A DNA stretch of 32,764 nt from Thalassiosira profunda (lineage: Eukaryota > Bacillariophyta > Thalassiosirophyceae > Thalassiosirales > Thalassiosiraceae), in NCBI GenBank assembly GCA_036939355.1, contig JALLAP010000252.1:1-32764 (forward strand). Direction: 5' to 3'. The number at the start of each line of letters is the position of its first letter. The first letter of the stretch is position 1. Below, one piece after another: positions 1 through 8,368 of the stretch. The position numbers and the translations under genes were made by a program. Under the pieces are notes generated by a model, which was not told the origin of the DNA, made no database searches, and worked only from the letters and a program-made list of their open reading frames with translations.

Positions 1-2
1 AT

Positions 3-1996
3 TCGGTCAGCTCGAAGTTTTTGCTGGGCTTCCTCGAACGCGCCGGCCTCCGCGTCGCGGATGACGTGCGCTTCGCCCGTCTCGCCGAGAAGTTGGACGG
101 CGTCGCCGACGTGCCACTGACCAGGGAGGATTTCATCGGGGCCACCGAAGAGGGCATCGGCATGATCAAGAAGGTGGCCGAGAACGAACTGAGCGTGCCC
201 AACTTTGCGGCGCTGAAGGAGGCAATCGAAGAGGTGTACGAAATTGTGCTGCCCAATCGATCGGGTGCGAATGCAGGGTACATTCCCCAGTTGCGGGATG
301 CGGATCCAGAAAAGTTTGGCATTTCCGTCTGCACCGTCGACGGACAGCAGTTCTCCATCGGGGATGCCGATGACCAGTTTTGTATACAATCGTGTTCGAA
401 GCCCCTGTCGTATCTTCTGGCCTTGAGCGAATTCGGCACGGAATATGTGCACGGGTCAGTAGGGCTGGAGCCGTCGGGGAGGGCCTTTAACGATCTGGTT
501 CTCAAGGATGTGAGCGTTCCCGGTTCTGGTCAAAAGCACTCCATTCCACACAACCCGATGATCAACGCAGGGGCGATGATGGTTTGCAGCATGGTCTTTC
601 CGGAGCTGACGAGACAGGAGCGTCTAGAGAAAGTCATCGACTACTGGAAGGAGCTCTCCGGAGGGATTGGCGATTGCATCGACTACTCAGATGAGACCTA
701 CAAGAGCGAATCCGGGTGTGCCGACCAAAACTGGTGTTTAGCGTACATGATGAAGGAATTCAACGCATTTCCCGAATGCTTCAACCAACGCCAGGATTAC
801 AAGGAAGCGCTCGAGGATACGCTGGAGCTGTACTTCTCGATTTGCAGCATTATGAACACCTGCCGCGGAATGAGTGTCATGGCTGCCAGTTTGGCGAACG
901 GTGGCCTGAATCCGTTCACCGGCAAACGGCTGGCAACGTCCCAGCATGTTCGTAACGTGCTTCCTCTCATGCTCAGCAGCGGGATGTACGATTATTCCGG
1001 GCGGTGGTCGTTTGGTAAGAAGATTTGTGTGCACAAACTGCTCTTAGTAACGTAGAGATACTAACATTTCACTTCTGTCCACCCTCAGATGTGGGTGTGC
1101 CAGCAAAATCGGGCGTCGGCGGCTGCGTGTTTCTTGTTGTGCCGAATGTCTGTGGGATATCCATCTTCAGCCCAAGGCTCGATGAAAATGGAAACAGTGT
1201 GAGAGGAGTTGCAGTTGCAACGGAGCTGTGCAAGCTTCTCAAGATCCACAACTTCGAGGTTTTCTCTTCGTTGGCGAGGACAAAGATTGACCTCCGGACA
1301 CCCAAGTATGCAGACGAAGCCAAGGAGCTGTCAGCTATTCTGTTTGCAGCAAGCAATGGCGATGTTGGCGCACTGAACACCTACTACAACGCCGGTTCGG
1401 ATCTCACCCAAAAAGATTACGACGGTCGGACGGCGCTGCATTTGGCCGCGACGGAGGGAAGATTGCACGCCGTTGCGTATCTGATCCGAAAGTGCCCACC
1501 GGATTTCCTGAATCTCCGCGATCGCTGGGGTACGACGGCTGTGGAGTGCGCAAAGCATTTCGGGCACACCGATTGCGCCGACGCATTGACGGAAGCCGGT
1601 TGCAAGGAGGATGTCGACGACGACGACAACTCGCAGTTTATGGACTTCGACGGATCGTTCATAGATCTCCACCACGGAGAAAAGTCGAATGAAGCGCCGT
1701 TGCTGTTGATGGCCGCACGAGACGGTGATTTGGACGAAGCGATCAAAATGCATTCTACCGTGGACGTGGGAGTCCGAGACTACGATTCGCGATCCGCGCT
1801 GCACCTAGCTGCTTGCGAGGGTCATCTGCACATCCTGAAATACATTGCCATCAACTTCGAGGGAGACGTGGCTCGATTTATCAAAGCACATGACCGTTGG
1901 GGAAACTCGGCAATTGACGATGCCAAGCGCTACGGGCACGTGGCCTGCGTGGAATACCTCCAAGGCCTCCTGAACAGCAGTGGCTCGACTCTGTGA
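3..1996 (+). CDS. GLS: Glutaminase with duplicated ankyrin module (5' partial)
   Basis: Serine-dependent glutaminase, hydrolysing glutamine to glutamate and ammonia; in animals this family is mitochondrial. Exons 3-1014 and 1089-1996, phase-1 intron; the splice gives W-S-F-D-V-G-V-P-A-K-S-G, the conserved core of the family. The catalytic Ser-x-x-Lys is seen in FCIQSCSKPLSY; further family blocks are AGYIPQL, TVDGQQFSIGD, PHNPMINAGAM, SVMAASLANGG and LVVPNVCGISIFSPRLD. After the catalytic domain come two ankyrin blocks, each with the pattern DYD-x-R-[ST]-ALHLAA followed by DRWG and GH, separated by an acidic linker (VDDDDN). Animal kidney-type glutaminase has one such block, so the module appears duplicated here. 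The frame is open at the window edge with no ATG, so the N-terminus and any targeting peptide lie upstream. The family call is very sure; localisation is unknown. Confidence 0.95.
1015..1088 (+). other. Spliceosomal intron of the glutaminase gene with perfect TACTAAC branch site
   Basis: A 74-bp intron with donor GTAAGA and acceptor CCCTCAG. TACTAAC, the yeast-type optimal branch sequence, lies at 1059-1065, 23 nt before the acceptor. Reading through gives an early stop (TAG at 1053-1055), and splicing restores the conserved glutaminase sequence. Other introns in the window carry looser CTAAC, CTTAAC or CTGAC versions. Confidence 0.9.
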
Positions 1997-2179
1997 GACG
2001 GCAAGGCTTGTCGAAAAAGCGGCGTTTGATGTGATAGATGTAGCAGAGGCGTAGGAACAACAGATCGTTGAGCTTGCAATCCAGATACGATACTTCTTGT
2101 GCACTCGAATAGGCAACCGCTGCCTGCGTCGCGCGTCGCCCCACGCTGGTAGGTATTTACGGTACAATTGCGATCGTAT

Positions 2180-2290
2180 GTAGACCCCCCCCCCCGCCCC
2201 CACGCCACCCCCTCCCACGCACAACCCACTCCAACGCCTCCGACAGGCCCCACCGCCCCCCTCGCCCCCCTCGCCCCCTCCTTTGCAAAT
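2180..2290 (+). repeat. C-rich tract in the leader of the SPPL gene
   Basis: The 1997-2435 gap between the glutaminase stop and the protease ATG has no supported gene. Its middle part is almost pure C/T with several runs of four or more C, including one of about a dozen. The minus strand is correspondingly G-rich and could form G-quadruplexes, or the plus strand an i-motif. It may be a promoter or 5'UTR element of the downstream gene; the function is inferred only. Confidence 0.6.
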
Positions 2291-2435
2291 TCGCCCGGCG
2301 TCGTCCAGGGCGGCCCCATACGACCTTTGTCGACAGCGGATTCAGCGGCAGCCGCCGGCGGCGACCCCTCATTTCCCTTTGGTGCACTCGGGCTGCTCAG
2401 TTGGCATTCTGTTGGCACGACCACCACAATCGACA

Positions 2436-5096
2436 ATGTCCCCCCTCCCCGCGGCATGCGCCGCCCCCCTGGCCCTCCTCCTGGCCCTTCTGCCCCAATA
2501 TTCACATGCCATCCTCCCCACCGCCGCGATCGACGTGTTTTTGCCCGACACCGCCGCCTCCGACGCAATCACCCTGTTTGCCTCCCAGGCCAGTTTTGGG
2601 GGACCCGTGGCCAAGTATGAGGAGCGCTTCCACCACTTCCTCGAGGCGGGGAGCAGCGGCAATTCGAGGAAACCCGGGGTGGGCGTGGTCCCGGCGTTTC
2701 CTCCCGCGGACGACGAGTATTTGTGCAACGAATCCGAGGGATGGTCCGACTACTCCTACCGCAATAATGGCAACCCGGACAAAGGCGCCTATTACCAATC
2801 CGCACTGCTGGTGCCCCGGGGGCAGTGCTCGTTCGAGCACAAGGCCCTGTCGGCGCAGCGGCTGGGGGCGTCGGCCATCATCATTTACGGCACCATGAGC
2901 TCCCGCTATTCCCTCAACTACACCAACTCCACGGAAAATTGCGCGAGCGAGGAGTGCCACGACGCCAAGACGCGGACCGACTACACGAACGACGACGTAC
3001 TCTGGCCGGGGGACAAGTACGATTACGACTGCGACTTTGGAAAGGCGCACCTGCCCCAGAGCGCCGTGAGCAGTCTGGACTTTGTCAAGATGCCAGGGGG
3101 ATACAACGAGCAGAACGACGCCCTGCTCATGGGCCGGACGGAGAACAACCTGTGCGTGAAGTACGATGCGGCCACTGCGGAGAACGGGGACAAATCGTTT
3201 GTGAATGCGTGCGAGAGCCAGAGGTGCCTGGTGACCGGGAAAAACACCACCGAGAACGGGGAGCTCGAGTACGAGGCTTGCTGCGCCTGGGATTTGCATG
3301 TGTGGCTGTTCGGGGATAGCTCGATGCACCAAAAGAACATGACGGTGGAGGAGGTGACCATCCCCGCAGTGTTCATTACCATGGAGCAATCGACCGAGCT
3401 GATCGATCTGGTGCGGGGGGCCAACAGCGGCTCGGGCGGGGATCCGGTGGTCCTGAGCGTGTACGAAAGATACCGCCCGGAGTGGAACGTGAGCGCCCTG
3501 TTGATTTGGGCGTTCGGGGTGTTCGTGGCGTGGATCAGCAGCTACCACTCCAGCGGCGACATTCGCAAGGTTGGCAAGGCGATTCTGGTGCAGCGGAAGC
3601 TCCAGGCGAGGGAGCACCGGGACGGCGAACGGAGGAATGGGGGAGGAGAGGCGCGGCGCAGCAACGGTGAACAGAGCCCTGCGCGGTCAAGGAGCCGGTC
3701 CAATTCTCCCAACGCCAACGAGGGCCGTGGAGGCCTCGAGATGGGAGTATCCGTGGCGTCCAACTCGTCCGCAAATGCTGTGGCAGAGCCCGGGGAACGG
3801 ACGATTTACCGCGAAGACTCGACATCCTCGCAGGAAGTGGCCGCGATTGCAGCCCAGCACGTGGCGCCCCCGTCGGAAGAATCGCTGGAGCTGACCGCTG
3901 CGCACGCAGTGGGGTTCCTGGTCATGGCATCCACCTCCCTCCTGGTGCTCTTCTTCTTCAAGATCTACTCGGTCGTCAAGATCATGTACGCCTTCGGCTG
4001 CTCGGGGGCCTTTGCGCAGATCATCGTGCACCCCGGCCTGACCTACGTGTGCCGTCGACTGCGGTGGGACAACCCCATCAAGCCGGTCAAGTGGCTGTCG
4101 GAGGAGACGGCGACGAGGGAAGCAATGCGGGGAGGGATCAAGGGGCACTGCCTCAGCTGCCTGTGGTCGTTCTTTGGCCCCATTTCTCCCATTGATGTCG
4201 TGGCGATGGTCATCTCGTACGGAGTCGGTGCCGTGTGGCTGTGGGTGGCATTTACAATCCCCCATCCAGACACGGTGGCATTCTACTGGCTGGTCCAGGA
4301 CCTCTTTGGCCTGTGCATGTGCATGCTTTTCCTCGAGACGATCAAGCTCAATGCCATCAGGGTGGGAGCGGTGCTGCTCATCGTGGCCTTCTTTTACGAC
4401 ATCTTTTTCGTCTTCGTGACGCCGCTGCTGACCAAGCACGGGGAAAGCATCATGGTGAACGTGGCGACATCGGGCGGGCCACCCAAAGCGGACCCACAGT
4501 GGTGCGAGAAGTACCCCTTCTCGGAAGATTGCAAGGGAGGAGATCCACTGCCAATGCTGTTTGCCATTCCGAGGATTGGGGACTTCCGGGGAGGCTGCTC
4601 GATGTTGGGACTTGGGGACATCGTCCTCCCGGGATTGCTGTTGTCGTTTGCGTCGCGGTACGATGAGTCCAAGCGCCTAATGGGGCTGGTGTCCGGCGGA
4701 TCGGGGAGGGTGGCGAACAACGCATGCCCAAACTCCTCTCCCAAGTCGTCCAACCCTCTGTGCTTCCTCTGCTGCTGCTTCAAGAATGGATACTTTGGGC
4801 CTGTGATGGTAGGATACGCCATCGGCCTTCTCATGGCCAATGCCGCCGTGTATCTGATGGAGATGGGCCAACCGGCGTTGCTGTACCTCGTTCCGTGCTG
4901 CCTCGGAACGATGTGCTACATGGGCCACAAGGCCGGAGAGCTGAACGACCTGTGGGAAGGACCACGGGTGATCCGGGCCGCGGACGCTCTGATGTACGGC
5001 GAGCCCGCCGTAGAGAGAGCAGAGTCCCGGCAGGATGAAAGGCATGAACAGGAAGACGACGGGGTGGAAAACGCAGAGGAAGCCGAAATGACATAA
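2436..5096 (+). CDS. SPPL: Signal peptide peptidase-like intramembrane aspartyl protease with PA domain
   Basis: An 886-aa GxGD-type protease that cleaves type II membrane-protein stubs inside the bilayer, expected in Golgi/endolysosomal or vacuolar membranes as for SPPL2-type enzymes. The ATG at 2436 is chosen because a hydrophobic signal peptide (PLALLLALLP) follows directly; in-frame sequence upstream has no ATG. The luminal part holds a protease-associated (PA) domain around residues 119-155 and several N-x-T/S sites (NYTNST). A first membrane segment (LLIWAFGVFVAWISSY) is followed by an unusual Arg/Ser/Glu-rich linker of about 130 residues, then the polytopic core. The catalytic pair is Asp655 in FFYD and Asp728 in GLGD (725-728); the PAL motif is 813-815 in QPALLYLVP. 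The C-terminal tail is acidic. No intron is seen. Family certain, exact subtype inferred from the PA domain. Confidence 0.95.
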   Translation: MSPLPAACAAPLALLLALLPQYSHAILPTAAIDVFLPDTAASDAITLFASQASFGGPVAKYEERFHHFLEAGSSGNSRKPGVGVVPAFPPADDEYLCNESEGWSDYSYRNNGNPDKGAYYQSALLVPRGQCSFEHKALSAQRLGASAIIIYGTMSSRYSLNYTNSTENCASEECHDAKTRTDYTNDDVLWPGDKYDYDCDFGKAHLPQSAVSSLDFVKMPGGYNEQNDALLMGRTENNLCVKYDAATAENGDKSFVNACESQRCLVTGKNTTENGELEYEACCAWDLHVWLFGDSSMHQKNMTVEEVTIPAVFITMEQSTELIDLVRGANSGSGGDPVVLSVYERYRPEWNVSALLIWAFGVFVAWISSYHSSGDIRKVGKAILVQRKLQAREHRDGERRNGGGEARRSNGEQSPARSRSRSNSPNANEGRGGLEMGVSVASNSSANAVAEPGERTIYREDSTSSQEVAAIAAQHVAPPSEESLELTAAHAVGFLVMASTSLLVLFFFKIYSVVKIMYAFGCSGAFAQIIVHPGLTYVCRRLRWDNPIKPVKWLSEETATREAMRGGIKGHCLSCLWSFFGPISPIDVVAMVISYGVGAVWLWVAFTIPHPDTVAFYWLVQDLFGLCMCMLFLETIKLNAIRVGAVLLIVAFFYDIFFVFVTPLLTKHGESIMVNVATSGGPPKADPQWCEKYPFSEDCKGGDPLPMLFAIPRIGDFRGGCSMLGLGDIVLPGLLLSFASRYDESKRLMGLVSGGSGRVANNACPNSSPKSSNPLCFLCCCFKNGYFGPVMVGYAIGLLMANAAVYLMEMGQPALLYLVPCCLGTMCYMGHKAGELNDLWEGPRVIRAADALMYGEPAVERAESRQDERHEQEDDGVENAEEAEMT

Positions 5097-5404
5097 GTGA
5101 ACGCTGCAGTCACCTAAAGGTAATAGATCGAGTGTTGCCTAGGGTGTCCTCTTCAACTACTAGCCAGAGGTATCCTCTCGTGCGGAGGACAGACTGGATA
5201 CCTCAACCCTCTCTGTTCCCTTTCCTCCCTCTCCGCAGCCGCCACCACCACAGGTGAGCTCATAATTTCCAACAAGACATCATCGCAAAGTGTTTCCTAG
5301 CGCAACCATTCACTCGCCATCGATCCTCCTCACCGAGATCTCCACCGAAGCAGACCCGCACCGCCGCCTTCATTTGCAAGCAACAGCATTACCACTGATT
5401 CACC
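5097..5404 (+). other. Intergenic region and 5' leader of the carrier gene
   Basis: No gene is seen. It contains a polypyrimidine stretch ending near 5240, short palindromes such as AGAGGTATCCTCT, and a separated 7-bp inverted pair TGTCCTC/GAGGACA around 5145-5190. The carrier ATG follows in a good eukaryotic context (CACCATGA). Confidence 0.5.
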
Positions 5405-5858
5405 ATGAGTCTTCGCCACACCGATTCCAGTGTCCTCCAAAGCGAGTACTTTGTCGTATCCCAGAAGAACGGTCTCTCGCAATTCCAGACCATGACGGCC
5501 TACCTCGGCGGCAGCGCCTTCCAGACCATTTTGGACAACCCCGTTACGGCGTATCGCCAGTTGGTGCAGCAATACGCGACGGACGCCGCGGGCAAAGCGG
5601 TCGACCCGAAGGTTGCGGTGGCCGAAGCCACGGCCGTCTTCCAAGCCAACCCTGGCGCCGCAGCCCTGAGCGGACTCATGCCGCGTCTGATCGGAGTTGG
5701 CTTCAAGCGCGTGCCCAAGTTTGGCATCCTGCTCGGGTAAGTGCACATCTCTTTTGTGCACTCATCTTCGTTTGTTGATACGCTCACATATGCACGGGGT
5801 ATCCTCGTTGTGTCATCTCTGCAGAGTCTCGTTCTTCCTGGGAGAAGACTCTACCTAG
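5405..5858 (+). CDS. Mitochondrial carrier family protein, N-terminal part (interrupted gene)
   Basis: Exon 1 is 5405-5736, with a clear donor GTAAGT at 5737; exon 2 begins at 5825 after CTGCAG and reads G-V-S-F-F-L-G-E-D-S-T then TAG (5856-5858). It encodes the first carrier repeat: a helix with DNPVTAYRQ, a matrix stretch and G-L-M-P-R-L-I-G-V-G-F-K-R-V-P-K. As it stands the product is about 122 aa, one third of a carrier (usual length around 300). The missing two thirds are found at 8369-8995 in the same orientation. No GT donor lies between the conserved V-S-F-F-L-G-E-D and the stop. The frame is restored if the ~2.5 kb between the two TCTAC copies (5850-5854 and 8369-8373) is removed. 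So it is either an insertion-disrupted gene or a gene with a large non-canonical intron. Substrate unknown. Confidence 0.75.
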
Positions 5859-5861
5859 ATT

Positions 5862-7212
5862 TTAGAGGCCTCTGTGGCAGCAACCGCATCGGAAGCCCTC
5901 GAGCTTCCTTACCTCCGCCTCGAATTCTGCCCACGTCTTCGTTACAAGGTCACTTGGATTCCACTCCTTGATGTCGGCATTATCTCCGTGGTCGCCATGG
6001 TACCCGCTCATTCGCTGGGGGGTCTCGTTTCTGATGTCTTTGTTGGTGCATTTCACTCCATCCCTGCCCAAGCAAACGCCGCATTCCTTCTTGATGAAGT
6101 TCAATGCCAAAGTCTTGATCAGGTACGGTCCAAGATGGCGGTATCCTCTCCGCTCCCAAGGCAGATCTTTGTTCGCCCACGTAGCAAGGTCGCTCGGTAG
6201 ATATCCCGTTGCATTGAAGATGATGACGTCCAGCTCCTTCTTGGATACGTGAGGAATGATGGACTGGCTGTCCAATTTGTAATCCTCCACGGCCTTCTTG
6301 AAGGCGGCCCACTTATCTCCTTTGAGCACATTAGCGATCGGAACAGGCTTTGAGGGAACATCGTCGTCCCAGATCTTGTTCTGGTAGCTCCGATTCACAT
6401 CCCAATGTATCCTGCCCTCGCCCTGCTCGTGGTCGTGGTTGCAGAGAACTTGCAAGTCCGAATAATGGCACATCCGCTTGTCAAAACCGAGAGACGTCAT
6501 GGGCAGAGTAGATGGCTTAATGTACCCCGGGGTCGACGTCTTCATTGACCGATGATGGAGGTGATACTTGTAAAACGCCTTTGGGTCCGACCAATTTTGT
6601 CTGACATTGCCGTCCTCGTCCCGTCCAACAACTGGCTCGTGGCATACTCCGCAGCAAATGCCATTGACTAGAATCATGCGGTGAAAGAATAGCTGCCCCC
6701 GTCGTGTTGTGCACATTCCACCGCACTGATCGCCAGTCATTAGCTGATTGTGTCTGTAGCCAGAATGCTTCATTGTGACCGCATCTAGACCGCTATTGTA
6801 GCCTCCGGAGGCAAATGAATCCGCCTCCTTCCTCCAAGCATCGATAAATTCGGTATCTTCCTTGATGATCTCGCTGCAAGTCCGATGCTTCAGTCTCTGG
6901 GACGAGAAGATTCGAGGTAGGTAAGTCAGTCGAGCACCAAGCTGCCAGTTCAATGAGTGCCACGTACCTCTTTTCGCTCCTCCAGTATCTGCGCTTTCTT
7001 CTCCAGCTTTTCCTTGCTCTCGTCCATTCGCTTCCTCACTTCCGCGTCAAACGCAGCAATCTCGTCAGCAGAAACGCCGGCGAAGCACTTTTCGTCGAGC
7101 CCAATGTGAGTAGCACAGTGGCGGTATTCAACTGCTGGCTTTGGCGGCTTGCAACGACTATCAGCCGCATCGTAAACACATTGTTTTCCGCACCTGAATC
7201 CGCCGTCAACTG
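5862..7212 (-). CDS. HNH-endonuclease-like, Cys/His-rich protein (5' end unresolved)
   Basis: The main exon is 6896-5862 (344 codons), joined in phase 0 across a 71-bp intron (6967-6897, GTACGT..CCCAG) to an upstream exon ending at 6968. Two HNH-like modules are visible in the main exon. The first has CGVC (about 6642-6653), then H-L-H-H-R, then L-Q-V-L-C-N-H-D-H. The second has CGVC (about 6071-6084), then Y-H-G-D-H-G-D, W-N-P-S-D-L and a terminal R-C-G-C-C-H. The spacing of C-x-x-C, DH, N and C-x-x-C-H resembles HNH nucleases. The upstream exon adds another Cys-rich patch (F-R-C-G-K-Q-C ... R-C-K ... Y-R-H-C-A-T-H) and a charged helix. The first in-frame ATG in that exon is at 7027, which would lose the Cys-rich patch, so the true start is probably in a further upstream exon overlapping the Myb gene. 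Nuclease activity is inferred from motifs only. Confidence 0.6.
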
Positions 7213-8262
7213 ATGCCTCGCAGCCTCCTGGAATTGGGATTCGACGACGACGCCAAGAAGAAGAAGGCGCCGGTAAGGCAGCGGCAGCGCAAGTCGCTCC
7301 CCGACGGGCCGCGGCGGCAGCTGCCCGGGAGGGCGAAACGGGCCACGTTCCACGAGGCGGAGCGGGGGACGAAGGACGAGGACATGCCCTCCTACGCAGC
7401 GGCCGAGGCGTTGGCCAAGATGAACGCCAGGCAGCGCAAGAAGGGCACGAAGGGAAAGAAGGGGGCCACGGCCAAGGCCACGGTGCACCGGGCCGGCTCT
7501 TCCCGGAAGGCGCCAAAGCCCAAGGCCAAGGTGCACCGGGCCACGCCATCTTCGCGGAATAAGCCTGGCGAGGGCCTCTGGACCGTTGAGGAGAAAGAGC
7601 AATTCGCGGAAGGCATCGTCGAGTGTGGCTGGAGCGACTGGGACGGCATTGCAAGGAGCCACGTCCCCAGTCGGACCTCAAAGCAGGTGAAGAGCCACGC
7701 CCAGAAGTTTCTGAAACTACACCCCGAGGAGGTGGAGAAATTGGTGGCGGCGCACGATGCGCGCGAGAAGCAGGCGAAGGAGCAAAAGGGCGGGCGGGGA
7801 AAGAGCCGGGCGAAGAGCGTGGGGAAGAAGCGCGACCTCTCCGACAAGTTGATCGCGGCGCACGAGGCGCAGGCGAAGAAGCCCCGGCGGGCGACGTTGC
7901 AGGAGGCGGCCGCGGCGGGTTGCCGAAAGTGCATCAAGGAGCTGGAGACTGGGGCGAAGAAGACGAGCAAGCACGATTCGGGTTGTCCCCGCAAACGGAA
8001 GGGCGTGAGCAAGCGCGCCGAGGAGGAGGTGATTGACCTTTGCGATACGGACGAGGAGGAGGCGCAGGAGGAGCAGCAGAAGGAGCAGCCGAAGCAGCCG
8101 AAGAAGAAGCAGAAGCGCAGGGCGGGGCACAAGCCGAAGAGGGCCAAGAAGGCCAAGCCGGCCGAGAAGAAGCTGGACGACGATGACATCTCTTGGCATC
8201 CGGACGAGGGCACCCAGGACGATTTCGCGAGCCATTTCCACAATCTGAAGGGCTACAAATGA
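7213..8262 (+). CDS. SHAQKYF-type Myb-like DNA-binding protein with Cys-His zinc knuckle-like motif
   Basis: A 349-aa, very basic protein. A single Myb/SANT repeat begins at Trp123 (L-W-T-V-E-E-K-E-Q-F) and ends in the diagnostic SHAQKF at 161-166, the plant and stramenopile one-repeat Myb class that binds DNA. Residues 237-258 contain C-R-K-C ... T-G ... H254 ... C258-P-R-K, a compact C-x2-C-x13-H-x3-C pattern that could bind zinc. The N-terminus is Lys/Arg-rich and the C-terminus has acidic (D-T-D-E-E-E) and basic (K-K-K-Q-K-R-R) blocks consistent with nuclear localisation. The ATG at 7213 abuts the 5' part of the minus-strand HNH-like gene with no promoter space between them. It lies inside the segment that splits the carrier gene. 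The Myb call is sure; target and role unknown. Confidence 0.85.
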   Translation: MPRSLLELGFDDDAKKKKAPVRQRQRKSLPDGPRRQLPGRAKRATFHEAERGTKDEDMPSYAAAEALAKMNARQRKKGTKGKKGATAKATVHRAGSSRKAPKPKAKVHRATPSSRNKPGEGLWTVEEKEQFAEGIVECGWSDWDGIARSHVPSRTSKQVKSHAQKFLKLHPEEVEKLVAAHDAREKQAKEQKGGRGKSRAKSVGKKRDLSDKLIAAHEAQAKKPRRATLQEAAAAGCRKCIKELETGAKKTSKHDSGCPRKRKGVSKRAEEEVIDLCDTDEEEAQEEQQKEQPKQPKKKQKRRAGHKPKRAKKAKPAEKKLDDDDISWHPDEGTQDDFASHFHNLKGYK

Positions 8263-8368
8263 ACAAACTCGCCTCGTTGGAAGCGAAAGCGGAGGCAGAG
8301 GGCCTCTCGTTCGCCATTTGGGAGCACTCGAGAGCATACTTGGTAGCAATGCTATAGGTTCATAGTTA

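Larger units (their letters stand above)
5855..8368. mobile_element. Candidate insertion splitting the carrier gene: HNH-like plus Myb-like gene pair
   Basis: The segment lies between two halves of one mitochondrial carrier. TCTAC occurs at 5850-5854 and again at 8369-8373; deleting one copy plus the intervening DNA joins ...F-L-G-E-D to S-T-N-T-I-G-T-I-S-T-T-T in one frame. This resembles a 5-bp target-site duplication. The cargo is an HNH-nuclease-like gene whose stop codon lies 8 bp from the left edge, and a SHAQKYF Myb-like gene ending about 105 bp from the right edge. I see no convincing terminal inverted repeat; a subterminal CAGAGG(G)CCTCT-like palindrome is present near both ends but is weak. 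None of the possible border dinucleotides is GT..AG. A 5-bp match near a chosen junction can arise by chance, so the mobile status is inferred. Confidence 0.4.

Noticed and set aside
2283..2435. N-terminal extension of the SPPL frame upstream of 2436
   Set aside because: It begins with TTG and would bury the signal peptide; the ATG at 2436 fits far better.
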